Positions 1 through 7,561 of a stretch of 64,000 nt of DNA are shown here, in pieces; the stretch's first letter is position 1, and every line of letters begins with the position of its first letter. The notes beneath the pieces were generated by a model. That model was not told the DNA's origin, did no database searches, and saw nothing but the letters and a program-made list of their open reading frames with translations. Made by a program: the position numbers and the translations under genes. Location of the stretch: NCBI RefSeq assembly GCF_014650435.1, contig NZ_BMUY01000002.1, positions 496,001 through 560,000 on the forward strand, read 5' to 3'. This DNA comes from Streptomyces tendae (GTDB taxonomy: Bacteria > Actinomycetota > Actinomycetes > Streptomycetales > Streptomycetaceae).

Positions 1-649
1 TCTCCTCCACAGGAACATCGATGCTGCCGTCGTCGTCACGGCCATCGTCCTCGATGACCGCCTCGAACGTCAGTCGGGGCAAGATCACTCGATCAAGCCA
101 GTCGACAATGTACCCCGAGCTGCTGACAGCCTCGGGGCGGGACAACTCGCTGAAGATGGTCACGGTGTCGTTCTGCCGCACTCGATTGGTCAGCAGCAAC
201 CAGAGGTCCAGCGCCTCGATCCGCTCGGGCTCCAGGATCTCGGGGTGCCCAAAATCAGCGTTGCTGAACAGCGTCAGGTCTTCGCCAGCTACCGCATTCG
301 CGAACGCCTGCCCCTTTGGGTACCGGCTCTTCGGCTTGTGCGGAGCAGGCCATCCAGTGCCCGCGTCCCCCGCCAGCACGCCAACGGCGATGGCCTGGGA
401 GGGGTCGACCACGAGTGCCATGTTCTTGTGGTTGAGGGGGGTCCACCCCTCTTCGATGATCATGGTGTGGCGGAGCATGCCAACGCGGGCGATCCAGTCG
501 CGCAAGCCCGGTGCCGTGGGCGGCTCGGTCGGCGTGGACTCTCGCCGAGCTGCCTCGCCGGCCCGGATGGCCCGCTCGCAGTACTCCCACTTGATCCCGA
601 GAGTCGCGAGACGATCGACGTCATCCGCAGGAACCTCTACCAAGGCCAC
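1..649 (-). CDS. Unrecognised protein, C-terminus cut by the left window edge
   Basis: An open frame of 216 codons starts at GTG 649-647 behind a strong purine-rich ribosome site (GGGAGGGAG, 651-659) and runs off the left edge without a stop. The protein begins MALVEVPADDVDRLATLG and contains a tryptophan-rich middle (DWIARVGMLRHTMIIEEGW) and an acidic tail. No signal peptide or membrane segment is visible. I do not recognise the family. It sits in the AICE beyond the repressor-ydcF pair, the zone where such elements often carry cargo. GTG start, ribosome site and GC-rich third positions support a real gene. Frames on the other strand here look like shadows. Confidence 0.7.
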   Translation of the reverse strand, partial: MALVEVPADDVDRLATLGIKWEYCERAIRAGEAARRESTPTEPPTAPGLRDWIARVGMLRHTMIIEEGWTPLNHKNMALVVDPSQAIAVGVLAGDAGTGWPAPHKPKSRYPKGQAFANAVAGEDLTLFSNADFGHPEILEPERIEALDLWLLLTNRVRQNDTVTIFSELSRPEAVSSSGYIVDWLDRVILPRLTFEAVIEDDGRDDDGSIDVPVEE

Positions 650-1238
650 TCTCCCTCCCTTAGGGATTTACTCCCTCATCTGAGGCAGCAAAACAATAAG
701 CCGGAGTCTACACCGCCCCACTGACACAGCGTCTGTTCCCTGTTTTCGCACGGAGTTGGAGCAGAGCACCGAGTCCTTCACCACCCACCTCCCGGCTCCC
801 ATCCCGTCCGCCGTCGACCCACACACCGTGGAGCGGGCGTGGTTCAGGGGCGTCAAGGTGGAGCGCGCCACTGTACGAACGACCTTGACGCCCCTGGGCC
901 GCGTCTGCTCGGCTCTGCCTGGGTCGGCGGTGGACGGGATGGGAGCACCCCACGCACGCCCCTACGGACCCGCAGTCGGCGACGGCGCCCCCTCCATCCC
1001 GGTGCCGGCCGATCCCCCGCCGGAGGCATCGACTTTGACCGCGCCCGTTCTATGCGGTGATCGACTCATGGCTTCCGGCCCTATCCACATGTGGGCGCGC
1101 GTCGGCGCAGCGCGGGCGGAGCGGGCCGAAGGCAGGAGCGGCGCCCGGAGCGGAGCCGGGAAGCGCGCCCGGCGGAGCGGAGCGCAGCCGGGGCTTGATG
1201 AGGTAGAGAAACCTGTAACAGCCCACGCTGTTGCCTGG
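650..1238. other. Gene-free stretch of the AICE left arm
   Basis: I see no convincing gene between the unknown gene and the ydcF-like gene. The stretch holds a large imperfect palindrome (separate entry), a GC-rich run at 1100-1200 made of short GGAGCGGAGC-like repeats, and a small hairpin AACAGC/GCTGTT at 1217-1232 just past the ydcF stop. In related elements non-coding DNA of this size can carry the transfer locus or a replication origin. Which, if either, applies here cannot be told from sequence alone. Confidence 0.5.
795..947. repeat. About 150-bp imperfect palindrome with a perfect 15-bp core
   Basis: The inner arms CAGGGGCGTCAAGGT (845-859) and ACCTTGACGCCCCTG (882-896) are perfect inverted repeats around a 22-bp loop. 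Outside them the symmetry continues: GGCTCCCATCCCGTCCGCCG near 794-813 mirrors GACGGGATGGGAGC near 934-947 with few mismatches. Total arm length is about 65 bp. It lies in non-coding AICE DNA. It could be a single-strand or double-strand origin, a protein-binding transfer site, or a remnant of a small inverted duplication. Confidence 0.75.
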
Positions 1239-1904
1239 TCAGGACGAGGGTGCGTCGGCGGTCAGGAGTCGGCTCGTGAATCCGGCTTGGCACAGGCGCT
1301 CGTACGCCTCGATCACGTCGGCCGGTACGGGCTGGCTGATCAGGTAGCCCTGTTCCGGGTAGACCAGCAGACGCTGTAGTGCGCCGACAAGCATGTCGAT
1401 CACCATGCGGGCATCGCCGATGGAGTCGACGTACTCGTTCAGCGTCATCGGGCTGGATGCGCTGATGATCTCGACTTCGGGCCACAGCTTGCGCGCCGTG
1501 GCGTATGCCCGACGCTCCTCGTACGGCTTGCTGATCAGCAAGACCGAGGACACATCAACGTCGGCCTCCTTCAACAGCTCCCGCGAGAAGCGGATGTTGT
1601 CCCCCGTGTTCCGTGCCCGCGGCTCCACCAAAACGGCTGAGCTGGGGACGCCAAGCTCAAGAGCCCGCTCCCGGTAGTGGACCGCCTCGCCCCGCGGCAT
1701 GCGCTCTCGCGTCGTGGGGCTGGTGGCGCCCGTGAATACGATCAGCGGAGCCATGCCACGTTCGTACAGCTCGGCCGCCGTGTCGGCGACGCCCAGGTCG
1801 TGACTGCCGAGTCCGATCGCGACAGAACAAGGCCGGGGCGTATGGCCCATCTGGTGGTAGTCCCACAGACGTCGTGTGTCGGCCCAGTTCTGCGTCGAGA
1901 TCAC
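1239..1904 (-). CDS. YdcF-like protein (DUF218)
   Basis: This 221-aa protein matches the YdcF/DUF218 fold seen in SanA and ElyC relatives. It has an early CSVAIGLGSHDLGVADTA segment, then FTGATSPTTRERMPRGEA, then a conserved RNTGDN near the middle. The family's reaction is poorly defined; an S-adenosylmethionine- or nucleotide-binding role has been suggested for some members. The start is taken as GTG 1904-1902, whose GTGA overlaps the stop of the GntR gene, so the two are almost certainly translationally coupled. Longer starts would lie inside the GntR gene. No signal peptide is seen, unlike SanA. The coupling makes it part of the element's regulatory operon, but its role in the element is unknown. 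Confidence 0.8.
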   Translation of the reverse strand: MISTQNWADTRRLWDYHQMGHTPRPCSVAIGLGSHDLGVADTAAELYERGMAPLIVFTGATSPTTRERMPRGEAVHYRERALELGVPSSAVLVEPRARNTGDNIRFSRELLKEADVDVSSVLLISKPYEERRAYATARKLWPEVEIISASSPMTLNEYVDSIGDARMVIDMLVGALQRLLVYPEQGYLISQPVPADVIEAYERLCQAGFTSRLLTADAPSS

Positions 1905-2695
1905 GGCTGGTCTTCCCTCTCCTTCGCTGAGTCTGGCACCTTGAAGTCGTACTCCCACGCGAAGCGTGACGCAGCATGCACACCGATGGCGAACTCCACC
2001 ACGGTGCCGTCCGCCGTGTAGGTGGTGCGATGCAGCTCGACGACCGGTTCCCCAGGCGGCAGCTGCAGAAGGCTCACTTCGTCGGCCTTCGGGGCGCGGG
2101 CGAAGATCCTCTCCTGCATGTGATCGATCTCGTAGCCCGCGTCGTACAGCACACGGAAGCCACCACCCCGACCGGCGGGTCCCGGTGTCGGGTCAACGAT
2201 GCGCGTGCCCTCGACGTGCTCGGGCCGGTAGTAGCTGGTCAGAGTGTGCGTCGGCTGGTCGCCTTCCTTTACAAGCCGTGCGCGGGCGTAGACCGGGGCG
2301 CCCACCGGCAGGCTGTGTGCGGCTGCCACCTCCGCCGGCGCTTCGACGAGGCTGACCGTCTGGGTCTGTTCATTGCGGCGGTACGGCCGCCCCGAAGCCA
2401 CACGGTCCGCGATGAACGCCACCTCGTCGCCGTCCCGCCACTTCGCCTTGTCGTACCTGGCGATACCGAGTCGCTTGAGCGGGACTTGTTGCCGGACAAC
2501 CGTGCCGTGACCTCGTGACGAGGTGACCAGGCCCTCGGCTTCCAGCGCCTTGTAGGCGGCGTGAACGGTCGCCTTGGAGCCTTCGCCTGCCTCGACCAGT
2601 TCCCTGATGTGCGGCAACTGCTGGCCCGGGGCGTACTCGCCCCCCTTGATCTGCTCAGCCAGCTTGTCCGCCAGCTCCCGCCACTTCGGCGCCAT
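1901..2695 (-). CDS. GntR-family repressor with UTRA domain (KorSA-like)
   Basis: The 264-aa product has an N-terminal winged helix-turn-helix (about residues 1-70, with PGQQLPHIRELVEAGEGSKA) and a C-terminal UTRA effector domain ending in FAWEYDF. This is the HutC-type arrangement of KorSA in pSAM2, which keeps transfer and replication genes silent in the integrated state. The start is ATG 2695; GTG 2698 immediately before it is also possible. The gene faces away from the transfer genes, and the gap holds three copies of AGTCCTAGGACT that are the obvious operators. It probably represses both directions. The ligand is unknown. Confidence 0.85.
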   Translation of the reverse strand: MAPKWRELADKLAEQIKGGEYAPGQQLPHIRELVEAGEGSKATVHAAYKALEAEGLVTSSRGHGTVVRQQVPLKRLGIARYDKAKWRDGDEVAFIADRVASGRPYRRNEQTQTVSLVEAPAEVAAAHSLPVGAPVYARARLVKEGDQPTHTLTSYYRPEHVEGTRIVDPTPGPAGRGGGFRVLYDAGYEIDHMQERIFARAPKADEVSLLQLPPGEPVVELHRTTYTADGTVVEFAIGVHAASRFAWEYDFKVPDSAKEREDQP

Positions 2696-2728
2696 CACGA
2701 CCCCTCTCTACGAGGTCCAGTGAAACAT

Positions 2729-2798
2729 AGTCCTAGGACTGTTGACAGTCCTAGGACTGCGGGGCACTATCTCTCTTGTCGCTCGCAGTCCTAGGACA
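2729..2798. promoter_or_regulatory. Three palindromic operators for the AICE repressor
   Basis: AGTCCTAGGACT occurs perfectly at 2729-2740 and 2747-2758, and with one end mismatch (AGTCCTAGGACA) at 2787-2798. The first two are 18 bp apart centre to centre, and the third lies 40 bp further on. The second sits in the spacer of the rightward promoter and the third is downstream of its expected start. The first overlaps a possible leftward -10 (TATGTT, complement of 2724-2729) for the repressor gene. This suggests one protein controlling both directions. Assignment to the GntR protein is by position. Confidence 0.8.
2742..2770 (+). promoter_or_regulatory. Rightward promoter of the AICE transfer genes
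   Basis: A consensus -35 TTGACA (2742-2747) is followed after 17 bp by CACTAT (2765-2770). The spacer contains the second repressor palindrome. The promoter would start transcription about 75 bp upstream of the 2853 gene and run through the translocase and spd genes, which have short gaps. It is inferred from sequence only. Confidence 0.65.
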
Positions 2799-2852
2799 GC
2801 GGGGATGTGCAGCTCTCTATTGGGCTGCTCTGTCGTCGAACAAGGAGTTCTC

Positions 2853-3182
2853 ATGCCGTCCTTCAAGATCGACCTCTCCACCGCCGTGGTGTTCGTCGCG
2901 ACCGCGCCGGAACCGAAGATGGCCAACAAGAAGACCGGAGAGCGGGCCGTCGACCGGGACACCGGTGCGGGACTGTCCACCGTGGGCCTGCTGGTCTCGG
3001 ACGAGGGGGAGGGCAACCTCTACCAGGTAACTATCCCGGAGACGGGCTACCCCGAGGGTCTGGCCCCGGGCATGCCGGTCCGGGTGGTCGGCCTCAAGGC
3101 CCGTGACTGGGAGAACGAGTTCAACGGCCAGAAGCGGCACGGGATCTCGTTCCGCGCGGTCGCGATCACCTCGGCGGCCTGA
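2853..3182 (+). CDS. Conserved AICE protein of unknown function, 109 aa
   Basis: The first gene after the repressed promoter encodes a 109-aa soluble protein starting MPSFKIDLSTAVVFVATAPE, with ATG 2853 behind AAGGAG. It is rich in beta-type residues (VRVVGLKARDW, GISFRAVAI) and has no membrane segment. Proteins like it commonly sit directly before the FtsK-like gene in Streptomyces integrative elements, but I know of no tested function. It ends 2 bp before the translocase gene, implying coupled expression. It is not recognisably the activator Pra. Confidence 0.75.
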   Translation: MPSFKIDLSTAVVFVATAPEPKMANKKTGERAVDRDTGAGLSTVGLLVSDEGEGNLYQVTIPETGYPEGLAPGMPVRVVGLKARDWENEFNGQKRHGISFRAVAITSAA

Positions 3183-3184
3183 CC

Positions 3185-4519
3185 ATGGCTGACCTGACGC
3201 TGTTGATCGAGGCTACGGGGGCCCTGGCGGGTGCCGGTGGTGTCAGCTACGCGAAGCACCGGGCGCCGCGCCTGTACTGGTCGACGGTGGGTCTGCCGCT
3301 GACGTGGGGCCGGTTCACCTGGTCCTACCGGTCCACGATGGACGTGTGCGGGCTGACCGTGCAACCGTCCGGGCTGCGGGCCTTCATGACGCGCAACCTG
3401 TCCCGCCGTGAGGTGCGGCCGGTGCCGCCGAAGGTCCGTCGGGTCCGGCCCACCTCGACCGGGCTGCGCATCACGCTGCGCCTCCCGGCCGGCCTGGAGC
3501 CCGCCGACGTGGCCACCTCCTCGGAACGGCTGCGCCACGCCTTCGGCGTCCAGTCGGTCACCGTCGCGGAGACCAAGCCCGGCTTCGTAGAGCTGCGGAT
3601 GACGGGCTACGACGTGCTGCGCCGGGTCCGTCTTCCGCGCTCCGCACAGCCCCGCGGGCTGCGGGTTCCGGTGGCGTTGCGGGAGGACGGCACGGTCTTC
3701 GAGCGGGACTACCGCGCGGTTCCGATGGCGCTGACCCTCGGGGCCACGCTGTCCGGGAAGTCCGTCTACCAGCGCAATCTGGTCAAGGGCCTGGCACAGC
3801 TCCCGGTCGGGTTGATCGGCATCGACTGCAAGCGCGGCGTCGAGCACAGCCGGTACGCGCCCCGCCTGTCGGCTCTGGCCACCGACCCGGACATGGCGGG
3901 ACGGCTGATAGACGCGCTGGTCCTGGAGATGGGCGAGCGTTTCGATCTCCTCGCCCTGCACGGGGTCTCGGACGTGTGGGACCTGCCCGCGAAGCTGCGG
4001 CCGGTGCCGCTGGTCGTCCTGATCGATGAGGTGGCAGAGCTGTTCTTCGTCACCTCGAAGAAAGATGAGGCAGCGCGGGACCGGACGGTCATGCAACTGG
4101 TGCGGCTGGGTCAGATGGCCCGTGCGGTCGGCATCTACCTGGAGGTCTGCGGGCAGCGCTTCGGCTCCGACCTCGGCAAGGGTGCCACCGCGCTGCGTGC
4201 CCAGCTCACCGGGCGTGTGGTCCACCGGGTCAACGACAAGCAGACCGCTGAAATGGGCTTGGGTGACATCGCTCCGGATGCGGTGATGGCGGCGACCTCG
4301 ATCCGGGCCGATCGTCCCGGTGTCGCGGTGGCCGGTGACACCTCCGGTGGCTGGTCCCGCATCCGCACCCCGGAGACTTCGCCGGCCGATGCGGCGGCCG
4401 TGTGCCGGGAGTTCGCGCATCTCACTCCGGAGCTGCCGTTCCTGGCCCCGTTCCGGCCCCCGGCCCGGCAGATGCCGCCGATGCCCACCGTTCCGCCGCT
4501 GGTGTCCCCGCAGCCCTGA
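3185..4519 (+). CDS. FtsK/SpoIIIE-type conjugal DNA translocase (TraB/TraSA-like)
   Basis: The 444-aa product has a Walker A GATLSGKS at residues 186-193 and a Walker B VVLIDE at 277-282, followed by a GQRFGSDLGKGATALRAQLTG segment typical of FtsK/TraB ATPases. Such proteins form a hexameric membrane pump that moves double-stranded plasmid DNA between hyphae, which is the whole transfer apparatus in Streptomyces. A hydrophobic stretch near the N-terminus is short, so membrane attachment may rely on Spd partners. The C-terminus is proline-rich. It is the second gene of the repressed operon, 2 bp after the 109-aa gene. Confidence 0.9.
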   Translation: MADLTLLIEATGALAGAGGVSYAKHRAPRLYWSTVGLPLTWGRFTWSYRSTMDVCGLTVQPSGLRAFMTRNLSRREVRPVPPKVRRVRPTSTGLRITLRLPAGLEPADVATSSERLRHAFGVQSVTVAETKPGFVELRMTGYDVLRRVRLPRSAQPRGLRVPVALREDGTVFERDYRAVPMALTLGATLSGKSVYQRNLVKGLAQLPVGLIGIDCKRGVEHSRYAPRLSALATDPDMAGRLIDALVLEMGERFDLLALHGVSDVWDLPAKLRPVPLVVLIDEVAELFFVTSKKDEAARDRTVMQLVRLGQMARAVGIYLEVCGQRFGSDLGKGATALRAQLTGRVVHRVNDKQTAEMGLGDIAPDAVMAATSIRADRPGVAVAGDTSGGWSRIRTPETSPADAAAVCREFAHLTPELPFLAPFRPPARQMPPMPTVPPLVSPQP

Positions 4520-4539
4520 CCGGAGGGAGGTGAAGAGCC

Positions 4540-5199
4540 GTGATCCGCTCGATCCGCATCGACGCCGTACTCATCCAGGCCGTAATTGCCGGGGCTCTGT
4601 CCTTCGCCCACCTGCACGACCTCGCCGAAGCGGCTGGCCAGACCGGGTGGAAGGCATGGGCCTATCCCGTCTCCGTCGACCTGCTCTTGGTCGCCGTGTG
4701 GCGTCGGCTGCGCACTGAGCGCTCGAAGCTGGCTTGGTTCTGGTTCCTGGTTGCCCTGGTCGCCTCTCTCGGCGCGAACATCGCGACCGCCGGGCTCCTC
4801 GACCTGGACCATGTTCCGGCCTGGCTGCGCATCCTCGTGGCCGGTTGGCCCGCGCTGGCGTTCCTCGGCGGCACCCTGCTGGCCCACACCCCGACCGACC
4901 ATGCACCGGCCCCGGCGCCCGAGCCTCGGCCCGTACCGGTCGTCGACCGACCCGCGGCTCCCGAACCGACCCAGACGGCTGCTCCGGTCCCGGAGATCCC
5001 GACACCGGAGCCTGCCCCGGCCCTGCCGCAGGCCCCGGCCTCGACTCCCGCGGTCCCGCCTGCGCTGGTCGACCACGCCCGAAAGGTCGCCACCGAACAC
5101 CGCACCCGCACCGGAGCCGACATCGACACGGCCGCATTGCGCGATCGCCTCGGCATCCCGGAAGACCTCGCCGGCGCCATCGTTGCCCAACTCGCCTGA
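4540..5199 (+). CDS. DUF2637 spread protein (SpdB-like), membrane
   Basis: The 219-aa product starts at GTG 4540 behind CGGAGGGAGG. The N-terminal half has about four hydrophobic segments (DAVLIQAVIAGALSF, YPVSVDLLLVAVW, FWFLVALVASLGANIATAG, ILVAGWPALAFLGGTLL). A long proline/alanine linker (about 125-175) follows, then a short helical C-terminal domain. This is the DUF2637/SpdB pattern. Spd proteins are needed for intramycelial spreading of the transferred element after TraB-mediated transfer. It follows the translocase by 20 bp. Confidence 0.85.
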   Translation: MIRSIRIDAVLIQAVIAGALSFAHLHDLAEAAGQTGWKAWAYPVSVDLLLVAVWRRLRTERSKLAWFWFLVALVASLGANIATAGLLDLDHVPAWLRILVAGWPALAFLGGTLLAHTPTDHAPAPAPEPRPVPVVDRPAAPEPTQTAAPVPEIPTPEPAPALPQAPASTPAVPPALVDHARKVATEHRTRTGADIDTAALRDRLGIPEDLAGAIVAQLA

Positions 5200-5213
5200 A
5201 GGGAATGACCTGC

Positions 5214-5396
5214 GTGCGCCCGAACCGCTTCTACGACGTCATCCGCGTTGGCCCGGTCCGAGTGGCCTCGTTCAACAACGGCCGGGGCCAGACCCGGCAC
5301 ACTGCCGCCTGCACCGCCCCGAAGTGCGGCTTCTCCAACGAATACGGCGACCGCTCGGCCGCAGAACTCGCAGCCCGCACTCACCGCTGCGCCTGA
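5214..5396 (+). CDS. Mobile element transfer protein (SpdA-like), 60 aa
   Basis: A short protein starting RPNRFYDVIRVGPVRVA and ending AAELAARTHRCA, with two cysteines in TAACTAPKCGFS, matches a family annotated in Streptomyces elements as mobile element transfer or SpdA protein. GTG 5214 is chosen because AAGGGA lies 9 bp upstream and the protein then begins like its relatives. The upstream ATG at 5205 abuts that ribosome site. It lies between two spread genes with 14-15 bp gaps. Its biochemical role is unknown. Confidence 0.75.
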   Translation: MRPNRFYDVIRVGPVRVASFNNGRGQTRHTAACTAPKCGFSNEYGDRSAAELAARTHRCA

Positions 5397-5411
5397 AAGG
5401 AGGACTGAGCC

Positions 5412-5708
5412 ATGCAGCTGCCCGAAGACCAGATCCGCGCCGGCCACATCCCCGCCGACCTCTACCGGCAGATCCCGCCCGGCACCGACATGCGACGCGT
5501 CGTGATCGTCCAAGAGGCCCCGCGTTCGTACAAAGGCCCGATCGTCCTCACGCTGGTCGTCCTCACGGGATCGGTCGCGGTGCTGCTGGTCATCGCTTTC
5601 GTCGTTCAGATCGTCGCAGGCGCCGCCGTAGCGGTCCTGTCGGCCACCGGCGGACTCAGCTACACGATCAACCGCACGTCCAAGCGCAAGACCCTCCGCA
5701 GCAAGTAG
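5412..5708 (+). CDS. Small membrane spread protein (SpdD-like)
   Basis: This 98-aa protein has a soluble N-terminus (about 40 residues) and a strongly hydrophobic stretch, IVLTLVVLTGSVAVLLVIAFVVQIVAGAAVAVL in two parts, long enough for one or two membrane passes. It ends in a basic tail (NRTSKRKTLRSK). Position after the SpdA-like gene and size fit the SpdD group of spread proteins in pSAM2-type elements. ATG 5412 follows AAAGGAGG. Confidence 0.75.
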   Translation: MQLPEDQIRAGHIPADLYRQIPPGTDMRRVVIVQEAPRSYKGPIVLTLVVLTGSVAVLLVIAFVVQIVAGAAVAVLSATGGLSYTINRTSKRKTLRSK

Positions 5709-5800
5709 CGCCCTCCGGGGCGGCCTCTCTCGCCAAAGATCCGCCGCCCCGGACGGCCACCACTTCCAGGCCCCAATGGACCCGAAAGGGAAGCCTCATC

Positions 5801-5980
5801 ATGCCCCAGCCCGCCCGGAACACGCGCGTCTGCCGCGACTGCGACGGCTTCGCCATGGTCGCCATCACCACCGGCACCCGCCACGCCGACGGCTCCCGCG
5901 CCACCCTCCGGATCACCTGCCCGGCCTGCAAGGGCGCCGGACGCACCATCCCCGCCGCCCTGCACCGCATCGGGCGGTGA
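5801..5980 (+). CDS. Small zinc-ribbon-like AICE protein, 59 aa
   Basis: A 59-aa basic protein starting MPQPARNTRVCRDCDGFAM carries two CxxC pairs (CRDC near residues 11-14 and CPAC near 45-48, the latter followed by KGAGR). This resembles the DnaJ-type zinc ribbon. Small proteins of this type recur just before the replication gene in Streptomyces AICEs. Its frame otherwise belongs to a long shadow of the upstream genes, but ATG 5801 has its own AAAGGGAAG ribosome site. It stops 4 bp before the replication gene. DNA or RNA binding is a guess. Confidence 0.7.
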   Translation: MPQPARNTRVCRDCDGFAMVAITTGTRHADGSRATLRITCPACKGAGRTIPAALHRIGR

Positions 5981-5984
5981 CCAC

Positions 5985-7376
5985 GTGACCGACACCGCCA
6001 CCATGGCGGGCCTGGACCCGGCCACCCTCGCCGACGTGCTGAGGTTGGCCGGGTCCACCGGCTTCGACCGCATCCAGGACCAGATCCGCCGCACCGGCGG
6101 CTGCTCCGACCCCATCCACCTGACCGGCTCGACCGTCACCCGCGACGCCACCACCGGCAAGGTGTTGCACTCCTACTCGACCGACACCGAACCCGGCGGA
6201 CGGCTCCGCCTCGCCTGCGGCAACCGGCGGGCCTCCCGCTGCCCGGCCTGCGCCTGGACCTACGCCGGCGACACCTACCACCTCATTCGCGCGGGCCTCG
6301 TCGGCGACCCCGCCAAGGGCACCCCCGAAACGATCCGGGACCACCCGCGGGTGTTCGCCACCCTGACTGCCCCGTCGTTCGGCCCGGTCCACAATCGCCC
6401 CGGAAACCGGCCCTGCCGCTGCGGTGTCCGCCACGCAGAGGACGCCCCGGAACTGGGCACCCCGCTCGACCCCGAGACGTACGACTACGCCGGGGCTGTG
6501 CTCTGGAACAACCACGCCTCCGAGCTGTGGCGCTACTTCACGATCTACCTTCGCCGCGAGATCGCCAAGCGCGCCGGGCTCACTCAGAAGGCGGCGAAGG
6601 AGCAGTCGCGAGTGTCCTTCGGCAAGGTGGCCGAGTACCAGAGGCGCGGCGCCGTGCACTTCCACGCTGTGATCCGCTTCGACGGACCCGACGGCCCGGA
6701 TGACGCCCCGCCCGCGTGGGCGACCATCGACCTTCTCACCGACGCGATCCACGGCGCCGCCGCCCGCGTGGAAGTCGACGTAGAACCCGCCGGAGACCAG
6801 CCCGCCCGGACGCTGCGGTGGGGCACGCAGCTCGACGTACGCCCCATCCGGGCCTTCGGTGACGGCGAGGACATCACCGAACAGGCGGTCGCCTCCTACG
6901 TCGCCAAATACGCCACCAAAGCCGCCGAGACGACCGGCACCGTAGACCGCCGCATCGGCAGTAAAGACGCCCTCGTCCTGCTCGGCGTGCCCGACCACCC
7001 CGCCCGGCTCATCGCCGCATGCCTCGACCTCCACGCGCTCTACCCCGACCGCAAGCTGCGCGACTGGGCCCACATGCTCGGCTTCCGCGGCCACTTCTCC
7101 ACCAAGTCCCGGCGCTACTCCACCACCCTCGGCGAGCTGCGCCAGGCCCGCGCCGACTACCGCGCCGCCCAGCAACGCGCCGCCCTCGGCCTGCCCGACC
7201 CAGACGACGAGGAAGCCACCACGCTCACCCTCGCCCACTGGACCTACGCCGGCCACGGCCATACCCCCGGCGAATCCTGGCTCGCCGCCAATATCCGCCG
7301 CGACATCCAGCACAACCGCGAAACCGCCCGCGAGGAACTACCCGCCCTGCTCGACCTGGAAGGAGCCGCTACATGA
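5985..7376 (+). CDS. Replication initiator of HUH type (RepSA-like)
   Basis: The 463-aa protein has a cysteine-rich N-terminal part (CGNRRASRCPAC, CRCG), an HFH metal-binding motif at residues 225-227 within GAVHFHAVI, and a YVAKY motif with Tyr305 and Tyr309. These are the marks of rolling-circle Rep proteins of pSAM2-type AICEs. It would nick the element's double-strand origin after excision and start rolling-circle replication, which is needed for transfer. It starts at GTG 5985. Its stop overlaps the ATG of the excisionase gene (ATGA at 7373), as in the rep-xis-int operon of pSAM2. Confidence 0.9.
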   Translation: MTDTATMAGLDPATLADVLRLAGSTGFDRIQDQIRRTGGCSDPIHLTGSTVTRDATTGKVLHSYSTDTEPGGRLRLACGNRRASRCPACAWTYAGDTYHLIRAGLVGDPAKGTPETIRDHPRVFATLTAPSFGPVHNRPGNRPCRCGVRHAEDAPELGTPLDPETYDYAGAVLWNNHASELWRYFTIYLRREIAKRAGLTQKAAKEQSRVSFGKVAEYQRRGAVHFHAVIRFDGPDGPDDAPPAWATIDLLTDAIHGAAARVEVDVEPAGDQPARTLRWGTQLDVRPIRAFGDGEDITEQAVASYVAKYATKAAETTGTVDRRIGSKDALVLLGVPDHPARLIAACLDLHALYPDRKLRDWAHMLGFRGHFSTKSRRYSTTLGELRQARADYRAAQQRAALGLPDPDDEEATTLTLAHWTYAGHGHTPGESWLAANIRRDIQHNRETAREELPALLDLEGAAT

Positions 7377-7561
7377 CCACCGCTGCCCCGGAGCTGCTGA
7401 CCGTGCCCGAGGTCATGGCGCGGCTGAAGGTGGGCCGTACCAAGGTCTACGACCTGATCCGCACCCATCGCCTCGTGTCCATCAAGGTCGACGGGTGCCG
7501 GCGCATCCCCGACCACGCGGTCCGCGACTTCATCGTCGGCCAGATCGGGGAGGCTGCCTGA
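7373..7561 (+). CDS. xis: Excisionase (MerR/HTH_17-type)
   Basis: The 62-aa protein is a single small winged-helix DNA-binding domain: LLTVPEVMARLKVGRTKVYDLIRTHRLVSIKVDGCRRI. Such excisionases bend attachment-site DNA and push the integrase towards excision. Both ends overlap neighbours: its ATG overlaps the rep stop and its TGA overlaps the integrase ATG. The three genes are therefore translated as a chain. Confidence 0.88.
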   Translation: MTTAAPELLTVPEVMARLKVGRTKVYDLIRTHRLVSIKVDGCRRIPDHAVRDFIVGQIGEAA

